A DNA stretch of 64,000 nucleotides from Cliona cf. orientalis (GCA_963930775.1 OZ005689.1:10296010-10360009); one strand, 5' to 3'; positions 34,401 through 45,394 are shown, counted from the first letter of the stretch. Notes: generated by a model from the letters alone, not told the origin. Numbers and translations: made by a program.

Positions 34401-37400
34401 GTATTTTGTGCCCAAAAAGAACGTCGATTATGAAACATTTCAGTTTCGACAAGCATCTCAAAAAAGTGATGAAACTGTTGATCAATTCGTCACATGTCTA
34501 CGCCAGTTAGCAAAGCAGTGTGAGTTTACTGACCTCAACAATGACCTAAAATTAGCAGTCATTCAAATCTGCACATCCAAACAATTGAGGAGGTACGCTC
34601 TGAGAGAAGATGACATGACACTCAATAAATTATTGCTGGCAAAAGCTCGAGCCCTAGAAAGCAGTGAGAAACAAAAGGAATGGTAGAGTCTGCCATTCAG
34701 TCACCAGCTAACTCTTCAGAAAGCATCAAAATTTTTGTGGAAAAAGATAGCACCCTCGGAGACAGACTCAACCATGGTCACAACAGAAACTGTCAACACA
34801 GTGTTGTCAGTGTGGACTGGCATGGCCCCATACTAAAAATCCATGCCCAACCAGGGGAAAGACTTGCAACAACTGTGGCAAGCTGAACCACTTCGCTAAA
34901 ATGTGCTTTACTGGTCAAATGACATTGTTACACATGCAGGTCAAGGTGGACCAAGGCAACGAGCATCCAATCTCAGTGCACAGGTCAATACAGTTTCAAA
35001 TACACCTGCTTGAGATGAACAAGACAGCAGTAGAACAATGAGTATACATATACACACTTGGTCATTTACCAGGAAAAATGCAAGTACCGGAAATAAATGT
35101 TGAGATTAATGGCATCAAAATGTAAATGCTGATCAATACAGGAGTGTCCACGGACATATTAAATTGACAAAGAAGTGTTTTGAAGAATATCCTAGACATG
35201 AGAGCTAAAACTAGCAATCATTCAAATCTGCACATCTAAACAATTTAGGAGGTATGCTCTGAGAGAAGATGATATGACACTCAATAAATTGCTAGCAAAA
35301 GTTCAAGTCCTAGAAAGCAGTGAGGCACAAGCAAAAGGAATGGAAGAGTCTGCTGTTAAGTCGGCAGGACTTAAGGAAGACACGTTCACAGTCTCGCTTA
35401 GCTGTGCTTGGAAAATTCAAAGCCAACATTTGAGCAAATGGCAAACAAGTCATGAGCACCATCTATGTGCTTCAAGGTGCACATGGTTCTCTTCTGAGCT
35501 TCTCAATAGCTAGCAAGTTTGGTCTTGTTGAAGTAAAAATCAGCAATGTCACATCTGACTTGAGTCTAATCGATCAATATCCGAGTGTGTTCCATGGAAT
35601 CGAAAAGCTCAAGGACTACGAAGTAAAGCTTCACATTGACGAAACAGTCACACCTATAGCACAATCTGCACGTAGAATTCCATTTCATTTGAGAAAGAAA
35701 GTCTCAGCAGAGCTGAAAAAGCTGGAAGAGCAAGGCAGCATTGAGAAAATTGAAGGGACAACATCTTGGGTCTCACCATTAGTCGTTATACCCAAGAACT
35801 GAGATGTACGTTTGTGTGTGGATATGTGAATGCCCAACCAATTAAGCTATTCAGAGAGAGAGGCACCAGAGCCCAACCTCCGATGATCTAGTTGATGCCC
35901 TCAATGGAGCAACAATCTTCTTGAAACTCGATTTGCACTCAGGTTACCATCAGCTGTCATTGGCTCCAGAAAGCAGGTACATCACCACCTTTGCTACTCA
36001 TGAAGGCCTAAGGAGGTACACGAGCTCAGATTGAACTTCGGTACCAATTCAGCAAGTAAAATATTTCAGCACGTCATCAGCGAGCGAATTTGTGACATAC
36101 CAGGAACCATCAGCATTAGTGATGACATCATTGTGTCTAGAAAGACATGACAGCAGCACGATCAGGTTTTGCATTCAGTGTTGCACCGACTTTCAGATTC
36201 TGAGCTCAACATCTCCCCTGAAAATGTGAGCTCCACAAAGATGGACTTATCTTTTTTGGGCTAGTCTTCTCAGCAAACGAAGTCTCGCCAGATCCCGAGA
36301 AAACGAGCGATTCACAATGTACGTCCTCCAAAGTCGGTCAGTGAGGTGAAAAGTTTCCTTGGTATGATCACCTATTGTGCCAAATTTATTTCTAGTTTCA
36401 GTGGTGTCACCAAGCCACTAGGAGAGCTAATCAAGAAGAATGTTCAGCTTCAATGGAAAGACGAACACGATTAAGTATTTTGAAGAGTCAAGGAGATACT
36501 GACAAGTAACACAATCGCTTACTTTGACAAAAATAAGGAATCTGAGCTGACCATCGACACCGCACTGTATGCTATTCTCTCGCAGCAAACTCTAGGACAA
36601 GATGATTGAAGAATTGTCGCATATGTTAGCAGATCACTTACTCCTGTTGAGCAACGATAATCCCAGACTGAGCAGGAAGCTCTTGCAATTGTATGGGCAT
36701 TGGAACGACTACACACTTACTTGTTTGGTGGACACTTCATCCTCTATACTGATTGTAAGCCAATTGAGTTGATTCTCAATAATGCCATGTCCAGACCACC
36801 AGCTTGTATCAAAAGATGGAACCTTCGTCTTCAAGAGTACCATTTCACCACAGTTCACATAAAGGGTCAAAACAACCCTTCTGATTTTTTTTATCTTGAC
36901 ACCCTTGTCCAGAAATATTGCATGCTGCCGATCAGCTGAATGATACATTAATTTTATCACTAATCACTCCATACCTAAAGCAATGCCAGTGGCAGAATTG
37001 AGCTGAACAAATAAATGGGCCGAGTTGAAAGATGATTCTGACATGCCAGATATGAATGTTGCTGAATTGAAGCTTTTCAAGAAGAATCGAGGATGAGCTG
37101 ACCATCAATTATACCAATGATCCCATTCTAAAAGGAACTCGTATTGTCATACCTAGTGAACTGTGTCAATGAGCATTTAGCTCATGGAGGAATCAAGCAA
37201 CTACTGTGAGAAACAATCTAGTTCAGTGGCGGATACAGATTTTTCCAAGAGAGGGGGTTAATATAGAACAATCGCGCACGAAGTGTGCGCCAAATTTATT
37301 AGGCCACACCCACTTTCATGATCACGCCCACAAAACGGCCGCAAATGAGCACAATGGCTGTAGTTAGGCCTGTTTTCAATGTTTTTGGTGCTTTCTTGTC

Positions 37401-40400
37401 AACTGTTTCACGGTGAGTTTAAGCTTCAGGGCTAGAGGGGGGGCTACAGCTCATTTTTGTATTAAAAAGTATGGTACTTAAGGCTAGGGGGGGGGGGCTG
37501 CAGCCTCCTTAGCCCTCCCCTAGTCTCGCGGGCCATACCCCCAATCGAAAGGGAAAGGGGGTCTGGTGACTTTGCATACATCGACTTGTTCTGGTGGAAT
37601 GCAATGATTGCACGTTATTGCGTAATCACCAACCGCTGAATCCGCAAGCGCAAAGAAATTAGTGCTGCGCCACGTGCTGTTTTTGCCATGTAGCCAAGTT
37701 TGAAGGTACCAATAGATCACACATCACACCTCAATGTGCAGAAGTTTCAAGGATACGAGTGAAAGTCGTGCTTTAGAAAAATAGTAAGGCTATCTGTCCA
37801 CCAAAAACAAGTGACAGAGTTGAAAAGACAAGTACATTGATGTCAGCACCATATACTATCCACTGAAGGCGCCACTACAATCCATCCCTGGCCCAGTTCA
37901 TAGGTTGGCGTAGCCATACAAAGAGGCGGCTTCGGTTATCACCCGTTCGATACTGTCGTCGCATCTCTCTGGGAGTCAGAGACCTTCTCGCTCTGTGACA
38001 TGGCACGTCAATCGATCCTTTTGCGATTCTCTATTAATATTCTTGGTCGCGTAAAATGACGCCTCAGTAATACCTTGCGTTGCTACTGGTAATACTGCGC
38101 ATTTTCAAAATCTCGCATATGATTGGTCACGCCAGAATCCTGGCGCGTGGCACAAGTCGTATGCGAAGTCACCAGACCTCCTTTCCCTCTCGATTGGGGG
38201 TGTGGCCCATGAGACTAGCCCTCCCCCTGTATCCACCCCTGTAGTTCCCCAGGGATCGACCAGGCAGTTGAAAGTCTGCTAAACAGCTGCCTTATCTGTC
38301 AAGCAAATGGTCTGAATACCAAACCTGACCCGCTACAGATGTCTCCATTGCCTCCCACACCATGGCAATGTACCATCCACATCGATTCTTGTTGTCCTTT
38401 CCCAACAGGAAAATATCTTCTGGTGGTTATCGATGCTTATTCCTAATTCCCAGAAGTCGACATCATTCATTCTATAGCTGCTAAAGGAACTATCTCGAAA
38501 TCAGAACGTATTTTTGCTACACATGGGATACCTGTGGTCATATCCTTTTACGAGCAGTGAATTCGAGGCATACATGGCAGAGATAGGAGTCAAGCATCAA
38601 AGAATCACTCCACTCTGGCCTCTAGCAAATTTAGAAGCCGAGAACCTTCATGAAACCATTGATAAAAATGATTCCCACAGCACAAATAGAAGAAAAGATT
38701 GGAAAACAAGCTCTACACTTTCCTTCTGAATTATAGAACCACTCCCCATTCGACAACTGAATATCCACCTGCAGATCTATTGTTTAATTAATATTGGCAT
38801 AATTAATATTGGCAGGATAATAAGTGCACTGGTAGAGGGGCCTGGGGAGGATAAGAGTTGGTCTCAAACTAAATCAGCCAGACCGAAATATTTGCAACTG
38901 ATGGTTTTCTGTACCAGTTTCCGTGGTAGAGAAGGAGTTCCCAGGGAAAATGGCAAGTGGACTTGAGGTTATGCCTGGCACATAAGAAAAGATGTTGACT
39001 TTTAAACAATGGGCAATTTCTAGCAGATTTCATGCAGGGTCACTAATCTATCCACAGTTCTATGCCTTTGCCTTACTGCATAAGGAAAAGCTAGCAACTG
39101 GTGCCCCATCTGGTATACCGATGGAGGTAGTCATACCTACGACTGCCCCAAATTTTCACCATCCTTGAGCCTTGCCCCATCCCAGCCATCAAACTCACTT
39201 GCAGCAGCCTAATTTCAACCCTTCTTTACCATTGCTGCTATTACCTCCTAACCCACAATGATTCACTGTTACAAGGCCACCTTCACCTAGTAAACTTGAC
39301 AACTTGCACCTTTCTCTTACACACATCACCACAGGCCAATTAATTCCCTTCTCCAATACCACCTGTTCTTCTTGATCTCATGGTACACTCGATGTCCCCC
39401 TGTTAGAACAGCATGTTTAACACAGTATCTTCAGCCAGCCCTCACTAAGAGCACAATGCATTCCAATATCACTACCCACAACTGATACACAAACTTTTGC
39501 TCATCCGCAGGATACAGGCCCTACCATACATCAGAATCAGTACTGTGCCAGTTTGTCAGCCGCCTCATTCAGCAATAGCTCAAGCATCAATCGAATGCGG
39601 GATCAGATTTTACCAAATCCTCCAGTCTCATTCAGACCCCTTCCTTAAGAATATGCCCAAGCTCTACTACATATAAGAAAGACACAAACGACTTCCAGCT
39701 ACTCCTACTATTCCACACAAAATTCATCAAGTACATCTCAGTAATTCTAATGCTATGGTCTGCTTTTCTGCAGTTTCTTGGATTTTGCGTTCAGGGAAGA
39801 TAACAATAATTCTCCTATAATAATTGTACGTATTTTTATAAAAGATTATTAATGCTCAAAAACTGACCCATTTTATCATTTTATGATATACATATCAGCA
39901 GAATAGACAACTCCCAGTCTGCCCTGTTACAGCTTCTCTGAACTATCTAATTGTGTGTGGAACTGCTCCTGGTCTTTTATTTCATTTCAAAGACAACATT
40001 GAAAGTAAATTGTTAGCAAGTATATATTCCAAACTTTATGCTGGACCCAGCTTTAGTATAGGTACTGCTTCTACAGCAGCTGCTAAGGCAGTGTTCTCCC
40101 CAGGCCCTTTCAGCATAGCGGCCCCCCATGCCTTCCATAGCCCCATTTCTTTGAAGTGGCAACCAAAATGATTGATATGGTCACAAACTCCGCCCAAACT
40201 ACGCCCACCCACTAGGCCTTCATTTTATCCTGGGGAGAACCCTGTAAGGGAATAGAACATTCACTTATTCAGACCCTCAGAAGGTACATCTCATTGTATT
40301 AAAATTTAAGGCTTGTTCTGCTAATATACTGAAGATAATAGAGAAATATTTTTACCTTTTAGTTCATGATTAGCATTTTTAATCATTTTATCCTCCAACT

Positions 40401-40713
40401 CATCTGCTAAACGCCCTAGTCCAACAAGGGAGCTCTGGAGTGCTGTGATCAATGCCTTTAGAGTTGGTAGATGGGGGTGATCTTCTATGGGCCACTCTAT
40501 CCAGAGGCTCAGTAGTTCCTGTAGATAGCTCAAAGGAGCGTTCAACATAAGTAATGGTGCTGCTTCTATCTGTCTCAATTCAGATGGTAGGAATCCAAGT
40601 TCTGCTCCAATAAATTTCCATTTGTCACTATGATGATGTATCAGCTTGATTATGGTAATAACATCTCTTTCATTCAACCTTTGGTCAATTGACTTCAAAG
40701 GTGCTACTTTTCC
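28401..40713 (-). CDS. death domain - ankyrin - death domain protein (partial, two exons)
   Basis: Two exons are recognised: 40713-40356 and 30079-28401. The first has acceptor ATCTAG and donor AAAAG^GTAAAA, and encodes a death-like domain (KWKFIGAELGFLPSELRQIE, then a conserved LSLWIEW). It ends in phase 1; the second exon, after acceptor TTCTACAG, starts with the matching phase, so the frame runs through the local Met at 30068. The second exon encodes 13-14 ankyrin repeats (units of 33, pattern xSALMxASQxGHTEIVKLLLEHGAQVNLQ-like) and a C-terminal death-like domain (KWKSIGTLLD, LKQWLDRANPCPTWHAL). Ankyrin plus death domains suggest a cytosolic adaptor in apoptosis or innate immune signalling. 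The 10.3-kb intron is full of mobile elements. Further 5' exons are expected above 40713 but not identified. Alternatively the ankyrin exon starts its own transcript at 30068. Confidence 0.72.
30083..31047. other. intron sequence with dispersed repeats
   Basis: Around 30555-30655 (CTTCTAGAATGCTATACCTA) is a diverged copy of about 42475-42560. Around 30290-30360 (ATTACCATGAATATAATAT) is related to about 49785-49825. No coding sequence. Confidence 0.5.
31048..31368. repeat. palindrome of two head-to-head tRNA-derived SINE copies
   Basis: Arms 31048-31167 and about 31245-31368 are nearly exact inverted copies. Each holds a tRNA-like head with A box TAGCTCAATTGGTAGAGC and B box GGTTCGATCC (minus-strand copy 31101-31170, plus-strand copy about 31243-31313). 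A TCCTGAGGTTTTTTCTCCGG-like tail and an outer TTGTATACAAGTGCTACAG unit follow. The minus-strand copy can pair a full 7-bp acceptor stem, but loop position 33 is C rather than T. It is therefore read as a SINE rather than a working tRNA gene. Confidence 0.8.
31410..32799 (+). pseudogene. Crypton-derived DUF3504 ORF cut by a DNA element
   Basis: The left part (31410-31574) encodes KRQAQLIT, a stop, then EQESCLWDLGLLGDENAQ and VYQMGYFFTFRSGN. The right part (32518-32799) encodes EHRCLCH, IQLYEPPSDRAYLVYRED and QYPRRCFARLYKLCNSKCP, then a Pro-rich end KPKRNM. Together they follow the DUF3504 order LW..G.LG -> L..RSG.EHR -> Y.VY.ED.SK. The domain is related to Crypton tyrosine recombinases and is also found in ZMYM2-4, QRICH1 and KIAA1958. 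The Arg of RSGxEHR matches the conserved site. The two parts are in the same frame once one TAAT is counted. The ORF lies on the strand opposite to the host gene, in its intron; the N-terminal half is missing beyond the SINE palindrome. Confidence 0.75.
31575..32513. mobile_element. DNA element with TAAT duplication inside the DUF3504 ORF
   Basis: 939 bp. Inverted ends CAGTCTACACTAAGACC (31575-31591 and 32497-32513) are perfect over 17 bp and flanked by TAAT on both sides (31571-31574, 32514-32517). The interior contains a direct repeat of GGGGCAAATCTGTAACACTC (about 31882 and 32200). No transposase ORF is recognised. A lone end of the same type occurs near 55112-55132. Superfamily not assigned; a 4-bp duplication is compatible with several. 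Confidence 0.85.
32801..32906. repeat. foldback GGTTATACACC element
   Basis: Inverted arms of about 50 nt from 32801 and to 32906, starting GGTTATACACCGAGGTGTA, with a few mismatches and a short GGGCCC-containing centre. It begins two bases after the DUF3504 stop codon. No target duplication seen. A similar GGTTAT..ATAACC foldback lies at 52810-52951. Confidence 0.8.
32907..33243. other. gene-free intron sequence
   Basis: No supported ORF; antisense frames are unsupported. Confidence 0.4.
33249..33592. mobile_element. 5-bp-duplication element with 25-G tract
   Basis: 344 bp. Ends CATAGGCGGCGGAA and inverted CATAGGCGGTGGAA; CATCC is duplicated on both sides (33244-33248, 33593-33597). A run of 25 G (33265-33289) is followed by CCATGG and 13 C, giving an internal hairpin. 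No ORF. A 5-bp duplication could fit hAT5-like elements; this is tentative. Confidence 0.85.
33593..33944. other. gene-free intron sequence
   Basis: A small hairpin GAGGTTGATAAAT .. ATTTATCAACCTC lies near 33645-33692. No gene supported. Confidence 0.5.
37224..38243. mobile_element. 5-bp-duplication element inside retrotransposon III
   Basis: Ends CAGTGGCGGATACAG and inverted CAGGGGTGGATACAG. TAGTT is duplicated on both sides (37219-37223 and 38244-38248). It carries G-rich stretches near 37437-37500 and is itself interrupted by the MULE-like element at 37521-38217, leaving about 320 bp of its own. It splits the integrase region of the older retrotransposon. Confidence 0.87.
37521..38217. 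mobile_element. MULE-like element nested in the 37224 element
   Basis: 697 bp with terminal inverted repeats of about 56 bp starting TAGTCTCGCGGGCCATACCC (left) and TAGTCTCATGGGCCACACCC (right, inverted). Flanks GCCCTCCCC and GCCCCCTCCCC agree apart from two extra C in a C-rich tract, so a 9-bp duplication is likely but not exact. Same terminus as 23056-23704 and 47962-48292. Confidence 0.8.
38791..40088. other. gene-free intron sequence
   Basis: A TTAATATTGGCA tandem pair is at about 38789-38816. Short frames without recognisable domains follow (for example an EKMLTFKQWAISSRFHAGS stretch near 38986). No gene supported. Confidence 0.4.
40089..40244. mobile_element. 156-bp MITE with CAGTGTTCTCCCCAGG ends
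   Basis: Ends CAGTGTTCTCCCCAGG and inverted CAGGGTTCTCCCCAGG. TAAGG is duplicated on both sides (40084-40088, 40245-40249). It lies 112 bp downstream of the first death-domain exon, in the intron of that gene. Confidence 0.88.
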
Positions 40714-41285
40714 CTAGATATTGAAACAGTAACAAAATTTACAACATGTTTATGCACACAACACAAAAGGTATTAAAAATAGCTCGAAGAATATGCCATG
40801 AAAATGAATTAACAACTCATACTACTTCATAACTACTTGGGAAATCAAAGATTAGGATAATTGTGTAAATCCACACGTGACCAGATTTAGGAAAACCCAG
40901 CAAGTCACATAAACACACAAAATGCATAAAATACGTTAGGTCAAAGTTCAGTACTTGGCATATTCATGCCAAACAACTTTTCTATTGACACTTTCCGTCA
41001 CCTACTAGAGGCAGCTACAATGTTTACCTACCTACATGTAGTCTGTACAGCTACAATGCACAAAGCCAGTTGATATAGGCATTCCATTCATTAGAATTTG
41101 CATGCACTGCAGGGCTCACGATAACCTTCTGCAACGGGACAATTTTCGCTTAAATATTGAATTTGTCAGTACAAATTCAGCCTTGTCCAGACATACTCTC
41201 GGTACAAACAGTAGTAAGCTAGCAGAATGTTATTTCACACACACCCATGCACAGCTTGTTCTAGGGCGGTTTTTGGTTGTGTAAA
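40714..41285. other. gene-free stretch upstream of the death-domain exon
   Basis: Should be intron if the death-domain gene has more 5' exons. None was recognised. Confidence 0.4.
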
Positions 41286-41770
41286 TCACTTGACCACTGG
41301 CAGACTTGGTGTACATTGCTGTAAATTGTTAGGCAGAGTCTGGAAAGCATTGGTAATGATACTTCTACATTCACTGTAGTGTGATTCCAACCCTATGTCT
41401 GGACAAAATTTGACTATGGTAGGATAAATATAAGCATGTGCTGACACTCCGACAGTACAACTTGAAAAAGTTATCGTGAGACCTGCACTGGCTATCCAGA
41501 TATAGCTAGATTCATCAATAGATCTTTTCACTTTAGACCCCAAGTTTACTTTAAAGTACATTTTTCTATGTACCATGCCCATTTTACGTCATTTCTATGT
41601 AGATCAGGCCCAGTACCCGATGCTGTGGAGCCCGTTACACAGACACTATGAATACTGTACTCTTTCGTAATAAAAACTTTCACATTGAAATTTTTCGTAG
41701 GGATGACTCCACAGTATTTTACACTGAATTTTTTAGCAACACTTGCAAAGAAGATCATGAATAGGCCTAC
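41286..41770 (-). pseudogene. unrecognised two-frame coding remnant
   Basis: Two overlapping minus-strand frames look coding in sequence. The first (41546 upward) has NVKVFITKEYSIHSVCVTG and SGTGPDLHRNDVKWAWYIEK. The second continues from about 41560 to 41286 with SSYIWIASAGLTITFSSC and HAYIYPTIVKFCPDIG. Beta-rich, cysteine-containing segments suggest an extracellular domain. The two are one base apart in frame, so either a frameshifted gene or an intron is present. I do not recognise the family. It is on the same strand as the death-domain gene, about 0.6 kb upstream; a link is unproven. Confidence 0.35.
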
Positions 41771-41797
41771 GATCCAGTGAGAAACCGTCGAGATCAA

Positions 41798-43904
41798 TCT
41801 TAGTCAAATCTGAAGGCAATAAAACTGAGAGAGGTAGACAGCAAGATTGAGATGGACTTTGGACTGTGCCACACCATTGTATGTTCGTGGGTGTGCACGC
41901 ACTCTAATATTTCATGTTGTAAATATTTCACCATTTCTATTTAAATTTTGTAGTCTTTAGAGGCTATGAAAATATTTCAAAAACAACAAAAATTTCCAGA
42001 TTTACGGTGTCATCTAAATAATATCCAATCTTTTGTCTACATTTGGCCTGTTGTCCTATTTTCTGAAAGTGACCCAACATGGAGCTACAGCCTGTCATAG
42101 ATAGTTTGATAACATTCTTTTGAGCATTCAACAATAATGCTATAAAACCAAAAGCATGGCAGAAACATGGAACACTCCTTTTCAAGCTTATACATGCATT
42201 CAATGCACTAGTGCAAATGGTGTTATTTATAGTTTAATCACCACCATAATTATATTTACCAAAAAGGCAATGAACAAAGCATTTCTACTGGTAATTGAAA
42301 TAGACAATTTTTGGTTTCAAACGTGACTGTACACAGCAAAACCAAACATACTGTGCTTGGCTTCAGTCTGAGATATAAGCCGAACTACTCGCCTATGGTG
42401 ATAATAATATATTATTATCAATTTTGGCATAGATCAATAGAGGAATCATTCCTCTACACAATAGTCTGCTTTGTAGATTCTAGAACACTATACTTACTGA
42501 GCTAAGGCTCAAAGAAGTCAACCAGATTGCTACATGTACCATCAATGATGCTGAGCTGTTGCCATAGTTGCAGGTAAGCAAACGTGGCAGCTTCATAAAA
42601 ACAGCAACCCTAGAAACTTTTTTCATCGAGTTTGTGCACTATCGATCTTTAGAAACGCTTGTTTGTTGTTCCTTTCCATTTCCATTAAAATGGCTGCTGC
42701 TGCTTTCATTCAAGTGTTTTGGTAGTCATCTAGCTCACGTGGTGGGTGCCACATAGTTTACATAAATGACGAGTATATTCTACATGCAACATACATAGCA
42801 ATGTTTCATTGCATTTGCTGTAAAATTCTAGTACCATCAGGGTACATTTGGGCTCCATCTCCAAAACTACACGGGCTAGAGATTTCAAATTTGCAGGAGC
42901 AGTAGTTCAAAGGTGATATAACTGGTGAAGGTGACCTTAATTAAAAAGCAATTTTGTGTATAAGTCGTTGGTTTTATCATGGATTGTCACAAGCATTGGT
43001 GCCTTTAACAAATTGTAGCTTTATGTACAATCATTTTCAGAAGATGTGATAACTTGCACAAGGTGAGGAAAAGATTGAACTTACACTGCTGATATTCGTT
43101 GTACAGAAACAGCCAGCAAGGTGGCAAGCAGCATGTGCCCTATAGTTAAGCTACATGTATTGTTCCATATATTATATGTATGGAAAAGCTAGGGGCATTA
43201 GGCAGGGGCAAAAATGTACTCCTGGAGTAACATGCACATTCCATGCACACTTTTGCCTATGGTGAAAAGGGCCATTTACTAAACGCTTTTAACCGAATAC
43301 ACGCAGAAGTGTGGTGCGCGCGCTCCGTGATAGCGAAATTAATTTTGGATGGAGTGAAATACTACATACCATGTGACTGCCAAGGGTCATACATTTTGTA
43401 TGGACAAGTTTGTATCAACGTGGAGAGTGATGGCAGAGCTATCGATTGACACCCAAGACGACCTGGCACCATGATCGACGATTGCTGGCTGGATCTCGCC
43501 CGAACAAACGATAACGTAAGTTGAACGGGTAAAAAAATGTAGCTATACATTGGCTGTTATATCGGCAAAGGGCATAGGATGGGTATATTAAAGTAGCTAC
43601 GGGATACAGAACCAATTGTAAGTAACTCCGGTCAATTTAGCGCTTGTGTAGCAACTCAGAAATCGTAGGTCACGCGCAAGGGTGAAAATCAATTTTATGG
43701 TGAGGTTTCAACTAGCCACGCGAGGGTTAGTGATAATTTGTGCTACAGTGTTTAGCGTAGAAAGCCAGTTTCATACCTTCCCTGACCTTATTATACTATA
43801 TATACACTTTATAAGTATGGCTATGATGAGCATTTGCTCAAGATTTGTAGAGAGAACAGCGTACAGATGATACTAAATTATTAGTACTAGTTAGACATGT
43901 AGTC
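41798..43904. other. gene-free stretch with a dispersed repeat
   Basis: About 42475-42560 is the partner of the repeat at 30555-30655. Short frames on both strands have no recognisable domain. Confidence 0.45.
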
Positions 43905-45376
43905 GTTTGTGCCATTTCAGGAAATAGTCATCCGATGGATCACCACTATGGCACAACCACTCTCTGCACTCCCGGCAGTACCAGGTGGAGAGGACCCGTC
44001 GATCATGGATGTCGCGGTGAAAAGCACAAGGTCCCTATGGACGTCGTGGTTCATCGTTGGCGTCCAACCTGAACGAAAGGGAAGAAGGTGGATGACATCT
44101 CCTCCACGACCTTGACGTTTACGACTACAATACTCGCCGATGAGCTCCTTTGCGAACTGTAGTCGAAAGGATTTGAAATCCTTGAAGGGGCAAGGTCGGC
44201 CAGAGGACTTCATCAGTATGTAGGCATTTGTGATTGTCACATCAAGGAGGAAAAAAAAGATATATTTGTAGAACTTCCTGCTCCTTGATCGGCAGCGGTA
44301 GTACTAGCCTCGTCCCCAGGTTCGGGTTCGAGGAGAAAGGGCCTGGTATACACTGTTTGCGCATGCTCAGTTACCCTAAGAATCTTTGGGGATCGGATAT
44401 TTCCTAGTATACTTGCCCTTTGACCTTAACTCCTTTGGCAAGCTTAAAATGGTTCGAGTTTCGAGCGAGACTTCGAGGAAGCTCAAGGAACTTCGCCATA
44501 TCGATCAACGAAGGACTGCCTCGACTCCAATCAGAGTAGGCGCGCGTTTAGCACGAGCGCTAGTGCGAAGGTCAGAAGGTCATTCCGTATTCTGTAGACA
44601 TATGGATCGTTTCACTTATCAGCATGTGGTAGGGGTTAGTGTACGTAAATTTTTACGGACGTTTTTACGGAAAAATTGACGCATGCGCAAACGGTGTGTA
44701 CCAGGCCCTTTCTCCTCTTCCCCTCAAAGGGCCTGGGGACGAGGCTACGGTAGTACCCACGCAGCTGATCGCCACGATCCACTCCTCCCATAAATCTGTT
44801 GTACGATATGATGCTCTCAGGGCAGGGTACTTCCTCTCTAGTGATTTTTGGCCATGAATTGAATTTTTCATCCCCCATCACTTCCTTAGCATACACATTG
44901 CTCTGCTCAGCGATATCATCGAGCAAAGTGGGGGTGAAAAGCAGCTCGAATGTCTCGGATGGAGACTCAGGAATGGCAACCTTTGGACCCGCTGGTGAGT
45001 TGAATAGTTGCACATTGACTGATGTCAGTATCGAGGACCAGGAAGGGGGGGGGGTGTCTGAGGTTGTGCCGGGTGCACCATTAGGAGTTGGGGTGTATGA
45101 GCTAGAGCCATTGGGAGTGGGGGTGTGTGAGCTTGAGCCTGGTGAACGATTGAGTGTGGGGGTGTTCAGGCTAGAGCCTGGTATATCACTAGGAGGGGGA
45201 GAGTAGCAGAGTCTGTTGTCCTCATCATCATCTTCATCTTCCAAATCCTCCAGGTACACGTCGTCAAACTCATCATCACTACCCAGCATCATGGGTTCAT
45301 CAGCATCAAAGTCTCCCTGGTCAAGTTCAAGCTCTTCCAGCACATCTGCAGTAGATAGGAGGCCTCTCCTAGCCAT
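43905..45376 (-). pseudogene. piggyBac-like transposase, core deleted and interrupted
   Basis: Minus strand. The N-terminus starts at 45376 (MARRGLLSTADVLEELELD), then an acidic Asp/Glu stretch and a Pro/Ser/Thr linker with GSSSYTPTPNG-type repeats. The start of the piggyBac transposase domain (FELLFTPTLLDDIAEQSN) follows, and then, without a frame break, the domain's late part (ISYNRFMGGVDRGDQLRGYY). The middle of the domain, holding the catalytic aspartates, is missing. Past the 44305-44747 insertion the end of the domain resumes (TNAYILMKSSGR, FRLQFAKELIG). A Cys-rich C-terminal finger (TWYCRECREWLCHSGDP) near 43920-44000 is in another frame. The gene is therefore dead for three reasons; the core deletion is like those of non-autonomous copies. 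No TTAA-bounded ends were identified. Confidence 0.8.
44305..44747. mobile_element. MULE-like element inside piggyBac-like pseudogene
   Basis: 443 bp with ends TAGCCTCGTCCCCAGG and its inverted copy. CGGTAGTAC is duplicated exactly (44296-44304 and 44748-44756). Inner arms repeat GTATACAC..GCGCATGC and GGCCTGG. Related to the 99-bp foldback at 5075-5173 and to a lone end at about 63458-63517. Confidence 0.9.
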
Positions 45377-45394
45377 TCTGTAGCTCAGTGTCAC

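Larger units (their letters stand above)
33945..38790 (+). pseudogene. decayed third LTR retrotransposon
   Basis: A possible 166-bp LTR remnant (33945-34110, TGTAATG..ATAACA) is followed by a PBS-like CTGGTGATGAGGATAAA. Broken gag starts at 34145 (LLPPFDPVGDLTS, then LREDDMTLNKLL). Two zinc knuckles in a shifted frame (CNNCGKLNHFAKMC near 34880) follow. Protease remnants lie near 35090-35170. RT starts near 35500 (PSVFHGIEKLKDYEVKLHID) and continues in fragments to about 36450. RNase H is near 36660-36890, and the integrase core is near 38380-38760 (VIDAYS-like, KHQRITPLWPLANLEAE). Many stops and frame changes show an old copy. A segment of about 135 bp in gag is duplicated (34555-34690 and 35215-35350). 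No 3' LTR was found. Confidence 0.78.

Noticed and set aside
38880-39120. Possible recombinase-associated protein fragment (EKMLTFKQWAISSRFHAGS)
   Set aside because: One short frame with flanking stops; similarity is too weak to name a family.
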